In this document: in pieces, positions 45,195 through 53,944 of the stretch
How the letters are laid out: every line of letters starts with the position of its first letter
Position numbering within the stretch: position 1 is the stretch's first letter
Assembly: GCF_039523555.1 (NCBI RefSeq)
Contig: NZ_BAAAFN010000011.1
Coordinates: forward strand, 124,001-188,000
Direction: 5' to 3'
DNA: 64,000 nucleotides
Source of the DNA: Castellaniella daejeonensis
GTDB lineage: Bacteria > Pseudomonadota > Gammaproteobacteria > Burkholderiales > Burkholderiaceae_B
Notes under the pieces: model-generated
Databases searched by the model: none
What the model was told of the DNA's origin: nothing
The model's input: the letters and a program-made list of their open reading frames with translations, nothing else
Program-made: the position numbers and the translations under genes

Positions 45195-45233
45195 GATGGG
45201 GCTTGACCTTACCATAAGGTCAAGCCCCATCCT
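45195..45233 (+). promoter_or_regulatory. CueR-type promoter of copA within a 37-bp perfect inverted repeat
   Basis: Bases 45195-45211 and 45215-45231 are perfect reverse complements around a 3-nt centre. Inside lies CTTGA-N13-TCAAG (45202-45224), matching the copZ box. TTGACC (45203-45208) is the -35. With 19 nt spacing, as at copZ, the -10 would be CATCCT (45228-45233). A better-looking TACAAT (45233-45238) is 24 nt away, which is too far. Confidence 0.6.
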
Positions 45234-45263
45234 ACAATCAGCCTGATGAACCGGAGCCCATCC

Positions 45264-47534
45264 ATGTCCACCCTGCCCACTCCACCCACGCTCGACCTGG
45301 AAGTCGAGGGCATGACCTGCGCGTCCTGCGTGCGCAGGGTCGAAACGGCCCTGGGCAAGGTTCCCGGCGTGGCCCAGGCCAGCGTCAACCTGGCGACGCG
45401 CCGTGCCCACGTCACCCTGTCGGCCGAGGGCGCCGATCCCGGCGCACTGGTCGCCGCCGTCGAAAAGCGCGGCTACCAGGCGCGCCTGATCAGCCGCGAA
45501 AGCCCTGCGGCGGGCGGCGAAGCGGAAGAAGATGCCGTTGCCGGACGGCGCTTCCTGCTGGCCCTGGCCTTGACGCTGCCGGTGTTCCTGATCGAAATGG
45601 GTGGACACCTGATTCCCGCCCTGCATCACGCGATCCATTCCCGGATCGATCCGCAATGGCTGGCCTGGGCCGAGTTCGCGCTCGCCACCGCAGTGCTGGC
45701 CGGGCCGGGCCGCACTTTCTTCACACGCGGTTTCAGGGCATTGAGGCACCTGGGACCGGACATGAACACGCTGGTCGCACTGGGTGCGGGCAGCGCCTGG
45801 CTGTATTCCACGCTGGTCACGGTGGCACCCGCCCTTTTCCCGGACACGGCCCGCCATCTGTATTTCGAGGCTGCCGCCGTCGTCGCCACACTGATCCTGC
45901 TGGGCCGCTGGCTGGAAGCCCGTGCCCGGGGCCGCGCGGGCTCGGCCATCCGTCACCTGATCGGCCTGCAGCCGCGCACGGCCTGGGCACGGCGCGACGG
46001 CGACTGGATCGAACTGCAGATCGATGCACTGGCCGTCGGCGACGAAGTGCGGGTGCGGCCCGGCGAGAAGATCCCGGTCGACGGTGCGGTGCTCGAGGGC
46101 GAGTCCTGGGTGGATGAATCCATGATCACGGGCGAACCCATGCCCGTGGCACGCCGCGCGGGCGACCGCCTGATCGGCGGCACGCTGAACACCCAGGGCA
46201 GCCTGGTGATGCGCGCCACGCAGGTCGGGGCCGACACGGTGCTGGCCCACATCATCCGTCTGGTCGAACAGACGCAGGGTGCCAAGCTGCCCATCCAGCG
46301 TCTGGTGGACCGGGTCACCGGCTGGTTCGTGCCGGCCGTCATGGTGCTGGCCGTGCTGGCCTTCCTGGGCTGGCTGCTCTGGGGGCCCGAGCCCCGCCTG
46401 ACGCACGCCCTGATCGCCGGCGTGGCGGTGCTGATCATCGCCTGCCCCTGCGCCATGGGGCTGGCCACGCCGATTTCGATCATGGTGGCCACGGGGCGCG
46501 CGGCGGGCCTGGGCATCGTGTTCCGCCAGGGCGATGCCCTGCAGCGCCTGCGCAATGTCCGCGTGGCGGCCTTCGACAAGACAGGCACACTGACCGTGGG
46601 CCGCCCGGCGCTCAGCGATGCGCAGCCCCTGGACGGCAGCCTGGACTGCCCCACCCTGCTCGCGGCGGTAGCCTCGGTGCAAAGCGCATCCGAACACCCC
46701 ATCGCGCATGCGCTGCTGGATGCTGCCAGGACGGAGTCGCTGCCCCTGTCGCCCGTGGAAGGATTCGAGGCACTGACCGGCGCCGGCGTACGCGGCCGGG
46801 TCGATGGCCACGACTGGCTGCTGGGCAATGAACCCCTGATGCGCAACAGCGGCGTGCCGGTCGAGGCCGGCGTCACGGCACGGATCCAGGCACTGGCGGG
46901 CCAGGGAAAGACGGTCTTCCTGGCGGCAAGAGATGGCCGGCTGGCGGGGATACTGGGGGTGGCCGACAGCCTGCGGCCAGGGGCCCGCGAGGCCATCGAC
47001 CGCCTGCATGCCCTGGGACTGAAGACCGCGCTGATCACCGGCGACCACACAGCCGCTGCCCAGGCCGTGGCCGGCGAGCTGGGCATCGACATCGTCCATG
47101 CCCAGACCCTGCCCGAACACAAGGCTGAAATCCTGCGCGGGCTGCAGCGCGACGCCGGTACCCTGGCCTTCGTGGGCGATGGCATCAATGACGCACCCGC
47201 CCTGGCGACCGCCGATGTCGGCATCGCAATCGGCCAGGGCACCGATGTGGCCATCGAATCGGCCGACGTGGTACTGATGAACGAGGATCTGAACTCGGTG
47301 GCCCGCGCCATCGCGCTGTCGCGGCTGACCTTGCGCAACATCGGCCAGAACCTGTTCTGGGCCTTTGCCTACAATGCCGCGCTGATTCCGGTGGCGGCCG
47401 GCGCCCTGTACCCCTTCACCGGGCTGCAGCTCTCTCCCATGCTGGGCGCCGCCGCCATGGCCCTGTCCAGCGTCTTCGTCGTCATCAATGCCCTGCGCCT
47501 GAAATGGCTGCCCCTGGAGAACCAGCATGGCTGA
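45264..47534 (+). CDS. copA: Cu(I)-exporting P1B-type ATPase CopA
   Basis: Pumps Cu(I) from cytoplasm to periplasm. One N-terminal HMA domain with GMTCASC (C19, C22), then eight membrane helices. The ion site is CPC in IIACPCAMGLATP; phosphorylation is at DKTGT; TGEP is the actuator loop; the SEHPIAHAL His-Pro motif and GDGINDAPAL hinge are present. 756 aa from the ATG at 45264, which has GGAG at 7 nt. An in-frame ATG at 45246 would sit almost on the expected transcript start. cueR overlaps its end by 8 nt. Confidence 0.96.
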   Translation: MSTLPTPPTLDLEVEGMTCASCVRRVETALGKVPGVAQASVNLATRRAHVTLSAEGADPGALVAAVEKRGYQARLISRESPAAGGEAEEDAVAGRRFLLALALTLPVFLIEMGGHLIPALHHAIHSRIDPQWLAWAEFALATAVLAGPGRTFFTRGFRALRHLGPDMNTLVALGAGSAWLYSTLVTVAPALFPDTARHLYFEAAAVVATLILLGRWLEARARGRAGSAIRHLIGLQPRTAWARRDGDWIELQIDALAVGDEVRVRPGEKIPVDGAVLEGESWVDESMITGEPMPVARRAGDRLIGGTLNTQGSLVMRATQVGADTVLAHIIRLVEQTQGAKLPIQRLVDRVTGWFVPAVMVLAVLAFLGWLLWGPEPRLTHALIAGVAVLIIACPCAMGLATPISIMVATGRAAGLGIVFRQGDALQRLRNVRVAAFDKTGTLTVGRPALSDAQPLDGSLDCPTLLAAVASVQSASEHPIAHALLDAARTESLPLSPVEGFEALTGAGVRGRVDGHDWLLGNEPLMRNSGVPVEAGVTARIQALAGQGKTVFLAARDGRLAGILGVADSLRPGAREAIDRLHALGLKTALITGDHTAAAQAVAGELGIDIVHAQTLPEHKAEILRGLQRDAGTLAFVGDGINDAPALATADVGIAIGQGTDVAIESADVVLMNEDLNSVARAIALSRLTLRNIGQNLFWAFAYNAALIPVAAGALYPFTGLQLSPMLGAAAMALSSVFVVINALRLKWLPLENQHG

Positions 47535-48006
47535 ATCCCGCTCACGCCGCGCCAGCGCTCGCGCCCAAGGACCGCTCACGATCGGCGAGGCCTCTGCCCG
47601 CACCGGGCTGAGCCCCAAGATGATCCGCTACTATGAGCAGGAAGGGCTGTTCGTCCCACAGGCCCGCAGCGCGGCCGGGTATCGGCAATACGGCGAAGCC
47701 GACCTGCATGCGCTGCGTTTCATCCGCAGCGCCCGCGACCTGGGGTTTTCGCTGAAGCAGATCGCGGAACTGACAGGACTGTGGCGCGACCGAGGCCGCG
47801 CCAGCGCGGAAGTCAAGCACCTGGCCCTGGCACATATCGATGCACTGGAAGCCAAGGCCGCCCTGCTGCGCAGCATGGCGGCAACCCTGCGCGAACTGGC
47901 GCAGCGCTGCCACGGCGACGACCGGCCCGAATGCCCGATACTCGACGGCATTGAGGACGGCGCGCGGGCTCAGGCCGGTGCCGGAGCGTGCCACTCCGAC
48001 ACGTGA
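47527..48006 (+). CDS. cueR: MerR-family copper-responsive regulator CueR
   Basis: Activates copA-type promoters in response to Cu(I). Winged HTH (LTIGEASARTGLSPKMIRYY), then a dimerisation helix, then the metal loop C128-HGDDRPE-C136. C-x7-C is the spacing that marks CueR among MerR proteins; PIL follows. 159 aa with about 16 extra N-terminal residues. GGAG lies 7 nt before the ATG. It is translated from the copA message (8-nt overlap) and overlaps the convergent nitroreductase by 37 nt. Confidence 0.93.
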   Translation: MAESRSRRASARAQGPLTIGEASARTGLSPKMIRYYEQEGLFVPQARSAAGYRQYGEADLHALRFIRSARDLGFSLKQIAELTGLWRDRGRASAEVKHLALAHIDALEAKAALLRSMAATLRELAQRCHGDDRPECPILDGIEDGARAQAGAGACHSDT

Positions 48007-48548
48007 TCCCGCCAGTCGGGCCGCTGGACCGGATCGGGCGTGTCGATGGGCGTTCCAATGGCCAGGTAGCCCATGAAGCGCTCGTCCAGGGCATCGAAAC
48101 CCAGGGCTTCGCCGACGCCGTCCAGGTAGACGCCGATGCCGGTGCTCCAGAAAGCGCCCAGGCCAAGGGCATGGGCGGCATTGAGCATGTTCATCGCCGC
48201 CGCGCCGACGGCCAGCAGGCTTTCGTGTTCGGGAATGCGGCCGGAAGGATCCGGACGGCAGCCCAGGGCGATGACCAACGGCACCTTGGACAGCCACTTG
48301 CGGGCATTGTCCACCTTGGGTTGCGGCAGGGGCGTGCCCGCGGCAATACCGGCCCGCACCCCCACGTCGACCAGGGCAGGCACGTCGGCGCCACGCACCA
48401 GGACGAAGCGCCAGGGCCTGACGGCGCCATGATCGGGCGCGCGCAGGGCCGCCTGCAGGATCAGGTCCAGTTGCTCGTCGGTCGGACCGGGCGCCTGGAC
48501 GAACTTGACCGACTGCCGGCCAAGAAGCACATCAAAGAAAGCAGACAT
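47970..48548 (-). CDS. Nitroreductase-family FMN oxidoreductase (YdjA-like)
   Basis: 192 aa, a short single-domain member. The FMN-phosphate contacts R-x-S-V near the N-terminus (LLGRQSVKFVQAP) and the APDHGAVRPWRFVLV block match the YdjA subgroup. WSTGIGVYLDG and YLAIGTP form the C-terminal part of the flavin site. The physiological substrate is not known for the subgroup. Its 3' end overlaps cueR by 37 nt on the opposite strand. pdxJ ends 29 nt upstream of its start. Confidence 0.88.
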   Translation of the reverse strand: MSAFFDVLLGRQSVKFVQAPGPTDEQLDLILQAALRAPDHGAVRPWRFVLVRGADVPALVDVGVRAGIAAGTPLPQPKVDNARKWLSKVPLVIALGCRPDPSGRIPEHESLLAVGAAAMNMLNAAHALGLGAFWSTGIGVYLDGVGEALGFDALDERFMGYLAIGTPIDTPDPVQRPDWRDHVSEWHAPAPA

Positions 48549-48577
48549 GGAAAAGGCTCCTGGCTATCCACGATACA

Positions 48578-49303
48578 TTAAGGACAGGACGCCCTGACCA
48601 TCAGGGCCTTCATGCGCCGGATTGCGGGTTCCCAGCCATCGAACACGGCCTGGGCCACAATGGCGTGGCCGATGTTCAGCTCGGAAATCCCCGGCATGGC
48701 GGCGATGGGCTCGACATTGTCGTAATGCAGACCATGACCCGCATTGACCCGGAGGCCTTCGCCCACGCCAACGGCGATGGCGGCACGCAGGCGTTCCAGC
48801 TGCGCGGCGCGCAGCCCGGCGTCGGGAGCGTCGGCATAGGCGCCGGTATGCAGCTCGATCACCCGGGCTCCGGTGCGCGCAGCGGCAGCGATCTGCTCTG
48901 CCTCGGGATCGATGAACAGGGACACGCGGATGCCGGCATCATGCAGACGCGCTACGGCGGCCGCGACTTCATCATAGCGGCCGACCACGTCCAGGCCACC
49001 CTCGGTTGTCAATTCGCGACGGTTTTCCGGCACCAGGCAGACGTCCTGGGGACGGATGTCGCAGGCGATCGCCAGCATGTCCGGCGTGATGGCGCATTCC
49101 AGGTTCATGCGCGTGCGCAGGGCCGGCCGTATGGCACGCACGTCGGCATCCTGGATGTGGCGCCGGTCTTCCCGCAGGTGCAGGGTGATCAGGTCGGCGC
49201 CGGCATCCTCGGCGCGCAGCGCGGCCTGCAGAGGATCGGGATACGTCGTCAGGCGCTGCTGGCGCAAGGTGGCGACGTGATCGATGTTGACGCCCAGTTC
49301 CAT
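48578..49303 (-). CDS. pdxJ: Pyridoxine 5'-phosphate synthase
   Basis: Condenses 1-deoxyxylulose 5-phosphate with 3-amino-2-oxopropyl phosphate to pyridoxine 5'-phosphate. TIM barrel, 241 aa. LGVNIDHVATLRQQRL opens the protein. ADLITLHLREDRRHIQD, CLVPENRRELTTEGGLDV, VSLFIDP and VNAGHGLHYDNV are the active-site strands. Its ATG overlaps the stop of the pump outer-membrane gene by 1 nt (TGATG), which places it in the efflux operon. Confidence 0.97.
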   Translation of the reverse strand: MELGVNIDHVATLRQQRLTTYPDPLQAALRAEDAGADLITLHLREDRRHIQDADVRAIRPALRTRMNLECAITPDMLAIACDIRPQDVCLVPENRRELTTEGGLDVVGRYDEVAAAVARLHDAGIRVSLFIDPEAEQIAAAARTGARVIELHTGAYADAPDAGLRAAQLERLRAAIAVGVGEGLRVNAGHGLHYDNVEPIAAMPGISELNIGHAIVAQAVFDGWEPAIRRMKALMVRASCP

Positions 49304-50733
49304 CAGGATGCCTCCGGCAGGTCGTCGACCGACCAGCCCCCGCCCAGCGCCTTGTAGAGTTCCACGCGGTTGAACAGCGCGTCGGTGCCCAGCTGGATGA
49401 ACTGCTGCTGCACCCCGTACAGGGCGATCTGGGCGGATTGCACCTGCAGGAAGCTGTCCACACCGGTCTCGTAGCGGATCTGGGCCAGATTGAGCGCCTT
49501 GAGCGCGGATTCTTCGGTGGCGCGCAGTGCATCCAGCTGACGGCTGTAGGTGGCCTCGCCCGCCAGCCCGTCGGCAACCTCGCGGAAGGCCGTCTGGATG
49601 GTTTTCTCGTAGGCCGACACGGCGATGTTGCTGCGCGCCTTGGCCAGATCCAGGTTGCCCTTGACCCCGCCCGAGAACAGCGGTATCTGGATCTGCGGTG
49701 AAAACTGCCAGTAGCGATGACTGCCGCCGAACAGGGCGTCGAGTTCGGGACTGGCGAAACCGAGCAGCCCGGTCAGGGTGATGCGCGGGAAGAAGGCGGC
49801 GCGGGCGGCCCCGATCTGGGCATTGGCCGCCATCAGGTCGTGCTCGGCCCCGACGATGTCGGGACGGCGTTCCAGCAATTGCGAAGGCAGCCCCGCCGGC
49901 AGCGATTGCAGCAGTTGCCCGCGCCCGAACGGCAGGGGCTCCGGCAGGCCGTCGGGAACCGGCGTGCCCAGGATCAGCTGCAGGGCGTTGCCCGCTTGCG
50001 CCATGGCGCGCTCGGTGGCAATGCGATCGGCGCGCACCGTGTCGTACTGGGCCTGGGCCTGGGCCAGATCCAGGTCGGAGGCCACTCCCACGTCGAAGCG
50101 GGACTGGACCAGTTCCAGAGTCCCCTTGCGGGCTTCCAGGGTCTTGTCCATCAGCTCGAGCAGGGCCTGGGCCGAGCGCAGACGGAAGTAGGCTTCCGCG
50201 GTCTGGGCGATCAGGCCCAACTGGACCGTGCGGCGTGCCTGGTCGGTGGACAGGTAGGACTGGTAGGCGGCCTCGCTGAGATTGCGCACACGGCCGAAGA
50301 AGTCCAGTTCGAAGGCCGTCATGCCCACGCCCGCGACATAGCTGCGGTTGACCGACTTGGAGTCGGCCCCGCCATTGCGCATGTCGGCCGGGGTGCGGGT
50401 GACCTGCCCTGTGCCCTGTGCGCCGATGGTCGGCAGCCGGTCGCTCTGGACGATGCCGAACTGGGCGCGGGCCTCTTCGACACGATCCACGGCAATGCGC
50501 AGATCGCGATTGTTCTTCAGGGCCAGATCGATCAGCGCCTGCAGCCTGGGATCCTGGAAGAAATCCCGCCAGGCCGGCAGCGCGGCCTGGCCGGCATCGC
50601 CCGCCGTCACTGGAAAGCTGTCGGGCACCGGCGCAGCCGGCCGGTGATAGGTGGGTGCCAGAGAGCAGGCGCCCAGGGCAAGGCCCAGCACGGAAACGGT
50701 CAGGACGCGCATGGGGAGTCGTCGAGTCATCAT
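49303..50733 (-). CDS. RND efflux outer-membrane lipoprotein (OprM/NodT family)
   Basis: Trimeric TolC-like exit duct. The start at 50733 or 50730 (MMTRRLPMRVLTV) shares ATGA with the pump gene. The signal peptide ends in the lipobox LGAC (VLGLALGACSLAP), so the mature protein is lipidated at Cys. Two internally repeated coiled-coil/barrel halves carry ERRPDIVGAEHDLMAANAQIGAARAAFFP, the OEP-family hallmark. About 476 aa. Third pump gene in the order fusion protein, transporter, duct. Confidence 0.93.
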   Translation of the reverse strand: MMTRRLPMRVLTVSVLGLALGACSLAPTYHRPAAPVPDSFPVTAGDAGQAALPAWRDFFQDPRLQALIDLALKNNRDLRIAVDRVEEARAQFGIVQSDRLPTIGAQGTGQVTRTPADMRNGGADSKSVNRSYVAGVGMTAFELDFFGRVRNLSEAAYQSYLSTDQARRTVQLGLIAQTAEAYFRLRSAQALLELMDKTLEARKGTLELVQSRFDVGVASDLDLAQAQAQYDTVRADRIATERAMAQAGNALQLILGTPVPDGLPEPLPFGRGQLLQSLPAGLPSQLLERRPDIVGAEHDLMAANAQIGAARAAFFPRITLTGLLGFASPELDALFGGSHRYWQFSPQIQIPLFSGGVKGNLDLAKARSNIAVSAYEKTIQTAFREVADGLAGEATYSRQLDALRATEESALKALNLAQIRYETGVDSFLQVQSAQIALYGVQQQFIQLGTDALFNRVELYKALGGGWSVDDLPEAS

Positions 50734-53700
50734 GCCTGGTCTCCCGAACCGGATTCGCCTGCGGCGGGGATGTGCGGCGCCTGGTGGCCCAGCAGTTTCG
50801 GCTTGGTCTTGAACAATTTCAGAATCACCACGAAGAAAGTCGGCACGAAGAGCACGGCCAGCGGCGTGGCCGCCAGCATGCCGCCCAGCACCCCCAGGCC
50901 AACCGCATTCTGGCTGGCGGCGCCCGCGCCGTTGGCCATCACCAGGGGCACCACACCCAGGATGAAGGCGAACGAGGTCATCAGGATCGGGCGGAAGCGC
51001 AGCCGCGCGGCCTCGATGGCCGATTCGGCCAGGCCGGCGCCGCTGGCGTACAGGTCCTTGGCGAACTCCACGATCAGGATGGCGTTCTTTGCCGCCAGGC
51101 CGATCACGGTCACCATCCCGACCATGAAGTACACATCGTTGTCCTTGCCCATCAAGCTGCTGAGCAGCACGGCGCCCAGCATGCCCAGCGGCACGGCCAG
51201 CATCACCGACAGCGGGATGGCCCAGCTTTCGTACAGGGCGGCCAGCACCATGAAGACCACCAGGATCGACAGGCCCATGAGAATCGCGGACTGGCTGCCC
51301 GCCTGGATTTCCTGGTAGGACAGGCCGGTCCATTCATATCCCAGGCCCGGCGGCAACTGGGCAATCAGGCGCTCCATTTCGGCCATGGCCTGACCGGTGG
51401 AATAGCCCGGCGCGGCCGAACCGCCGATGCGGATGGATTCATACCCGTTGTAGCGCACCACCTGGACGGGGCCGCGCGTCCACTCCAGGGACACGAACGA
51501 AGACAGCGGCACCATCTCGCCGTTGGCATTGCGGGCGTTGAGCCTCAGGATGTCATCCGGGTTCATGCGGGCGTTCTGATCCGCCTGGACCCAGACATTC
51601 TGCACCCAGCCCTGGTTGGTGAACTTGCCGACGTAGGACGAGCCGATCGCAGTGGAAATCAGGTTCGCGGCCTCGGAGAAATCCACCCCCAGGGCGGCGG
51701 CCTTGGTACGGTCGATTTCCACTTTCAGCTGCGGTCCCGGCCCCAGGCCGGTGATGCGCGTGCCGGTGAGGATGGGGCTTTGCGAGGCGAGCTGCAGCAG
51801 CTGCTGGGAAGCCGCCTGCAGGGCATCGCTGCCCACGCCGCTGCGGTCTTCCAGGCGCAGATCGAAGCCCGAGGCATTGCCCAGCGAGGAGATGGCCGGC
51901 GGCGTGATGGAGATCACCATGGAGTCCGGCAGGCCGAACAGCAGCCTGCCCATGGCGGTGCCGGAGATCGCCTGCGCGGAATCGCCCGGCCCCTTTCGTT
52001 CGGAGAAGTCCTTCAGCGGCACGAAGGCAATGGCGGCATTCAGGCCGTTGCCGTTGAAGCTGAAACCCTGGACGGCAATGATGTTGGCCACCTGCGGCAG
52101 GGCCATGAAGTATTTCTCGACCTGCTCGATGATTTCCACCGTGCGGTTGGACGAGGCGCCCGAGGGCAGTTCGATGTTGGCGATCACGTAGCCCTGGTCT
52201 TCTTCGGGCAGGAACGACGTGGGCAGGCGCAGGTACATCCAGCCCAGCACGCCCACCAGCAGGGCGAACACCACCATCATGCGCAGGGAACGCTTCAGGC
52301 TGCGCGCCACCCAATGGGTGTAGCCCCGCGTGGTGCGATCGAAACTGCGATTGAACCAGCCGAAAAAGCCTCGCTTGGACTCATGGTGGCCCTTCGGGAT
52401 CGGCTTGAGCAGCGTGGCGCACAGCGCCGGGGTGAAACTGAGCGCCAGCAGGGCCGAGAACAGGATCGACACCGCCATGGCCACGGAGAACTGCCGGTAG
52501 ATCACGCCCACCGAGCCGGTCATGAAGGCCAGCGGCAGGAACACCGTGGTCAGCACCAGCGTGATGCCGACGATGGCGCCGCTGATCTGCGGCATGGCCT
52601 TTTTCGTGGCTTCCTTAGGCGACAGGCCTTCCTCGGCCATGATGCGTTCGACGTTTTCCACCACCACGATGGCGTCGTCCACCAGAATCCCGATGGCCAG
52701 CACCATGGCGAACATGGTCAGCACATTGATGGAGAAACCCAGGGCCAGCATGACGGTGAAGGCCCCCATCATGGCCACCGGCACCACCAGCGCGGGAATC
52801 AGCGTGTAGCGCACGTTCTGCAGGAACACGAACATCACCACGAACACCAGCACCATGGCCTCGAACAGGGTATGGACCACCTGCTCGATGGAAAGGTCGA
52901 TGTAGGGCGAAGTATCGTAGGGAATCTGGTAGGTGATGTTGTCGGGGAAGAACTGGGCCAGCTCGGCCATCTTGGCCTTTGCCAGCTTGGCCGTTTCCAG
53001 GGCATTGGCCGAAGGCGTCAGCGACAGGGCGAAGGCCGCCGTCGGCTTGCCGTTCAGCCGGGCGCCGAACTGATAGTTGTCCGAACCGAGTTCGACCCGT
53101 GCGACGTCGCGGACGCGCACCGCCGAACCGTCCGGATTGGCCCGCAGGATGATGTCACCGAATTCTTCCGGCGTGGTGAGCTGGCCGTTCACGGTCAGGG
53201 GGGCCACCGTGCGCTGGCTGTCGGGGTTCGGCGGCGAGCCCAGAAGGCCGCCGGAAATGACGATGTTCTGCGACGCCAGGGCGCTGTTGACCTGCGACAT
53301 GCTCAGCCCGTAGCCGACCAGCTTCTGCGGATCGACCCAGATCCGCATGGCGCGGCTGGCGGCAAAGAGCTGGAACTTGCCCACGCCCTTGACCCGCGAC
53401 ATCGGGTTCTGGATGTTGCGCGTGATGTAGTCGGCCAGCGCGTACTGGTCGATGGAGCCGTCCTTGGACGAAAGCGTGACCACCATCAGGAAGCCGGAGT
53501 TCGACTGGCTGACCTTCAGGCCTTGCTGCGTCACGGCCGCGGGCAGCTTGGCCGTCGCGTTGGACAGACGGTTCTGCACGTCGACCTGGGCCAGGTCGGC
53601 GTCCGTGCCAGGCGCGAAGGTAACGGTGATCTCGGCCTGCCCGTTGGAATCGCTGACCGATTCATAGTAGAGCAGGCCCTTGGCCCCGTTCAGCTCGTTT

Positions 53701-53897
53701 TCGATGACGCTGGCGACGCTGGTGGCGACCTCGGTGGCGGAAGCACCCGGGTAGGTGGCATTGATGTTCACCGTGGGCGGCGCCACGTCGGGGTACTGCG
53801 ACACGGCCATGTTGGGGATGGCCATGATGCCCGCCAGGGCGATGGCCAGCGCCACCACCCAGGCGAAGATCGGTCGTTCGATGAAAAACTGTGGCAT
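50730..53897 (-). CDS. RND multidrug efflux transporter, HAE1 family (AcrB/MexB-like)
   Basis: 1055-aa inner-membrane proton/drug antiporter. It opens MPQFFIERPIFAWVVALAIA, as in AcrB/MexB. Twelve membrane helices and two large periplasmic loops are evident. The proton-relay Asp pair is in GILVDDAIVVVENVER. PGASATEVATSV and the switch/porter regions are intact. Pump specificity cannot be read directly. It lies 47 nt after the fusion protein and is coupled to the outer-membrane gene by 4 nt. Confidence 0.96.
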   Translation of the reverse strand: MPQFFIERPIFAWVVALAIALAGIMAIPNMAVSQYPDVAPPTVNINATYPGASATEVATSVASVIENELNGAKGLLYYESVSDSNGQAEITVTFAPGTDADLAQVDVQNRLSNATAKLPAAVTQQGLKVSQSNSGFLMVVTLSSKDGSIDQYALADYITRNIQNPMSRVKGVGKFQLFAASRAMRIWVDPQKLVGYGLSMSQVNSALASQNIVISGGLLGSPPNPDSQRTVAPLTVNGQLTTPEEFGDIILRANPDGSAVRVRDVARVELGSDNYQFGARLNGKPTAAFALSLTPSANALETAKLAKAKMAELAQFFPDNITYQIPYDTSPYIDLSIEQVVHTLFEAMVLVFVVMFVFLQNVRYTLIPALVVPVAMMGAFTVMLALGFSINVLTMFAMVLAIGILVDDAIVVVENVERIMAEEGLSPKEATKKAMPQISGAIVGITLVLTTVFLPLAFMTGSVGVIYRQFSVAMAVSILFSALLALSFTPALCATLLKPIPKGHHESKRGFFGWFNRSFDRTTRGYTHWVARSLKRSLRMMVVFALLVGVLGWMYLRLPTSFLPEEDQGYVIANIELPSGASSNRTVEIIEQVEKYFMALPQVANIIAVQGFSFNGNGLNAAIAFVPLKDFSERKGPGDSAQAISGTAMGRLLFGLPDSMVISITPPAISSLGNASGFDLRLEDRSGVGSDALQAASQQLLQLASQSPILTGTRITGLGPGPQLKVEIDRTKAAALGVDFSEAANLISTAIGSSYVGKFTNQGWVQNVWVQADQNARMNPDDILRLNARNANGEMVPLSSFVSLEWTRGPVQVVRYNGYESIRIGGSAAPGYSTGQAMAEMERLIAQLPPGLGYEWTGLSYQEIQAGSQSAILMGLSILVVFMVLAALYESWAIPLSVMLAVPLGMLGAVLLSSLMGKDNDVYFMVGMVTVIGLAAKNAILIVEFAKDLYASGAGLAESAIEAARLRFRPILMTSFAFILGVVPLVMANGAGAASQNAVGLGVLGGMLAATPLAVLFVPTFFVVILKLFKTKPKLLGHQAPHIPAAGESGSGDQA

Positions 53898-53944
53898 GAG
53901 AGCTCGCGTGGAATCCGGGGGATTGTCGGGCGGCCGGAGCCGGA

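Noticed and set aside
45195..45231. Intrinsic terminator of the NepI-like gene
   Set aside because: No T-tract follows. The core matches the copZ CueR box and the -35 is in place, so a promoter/operator is the better reading, although some termination cannot be excluded.
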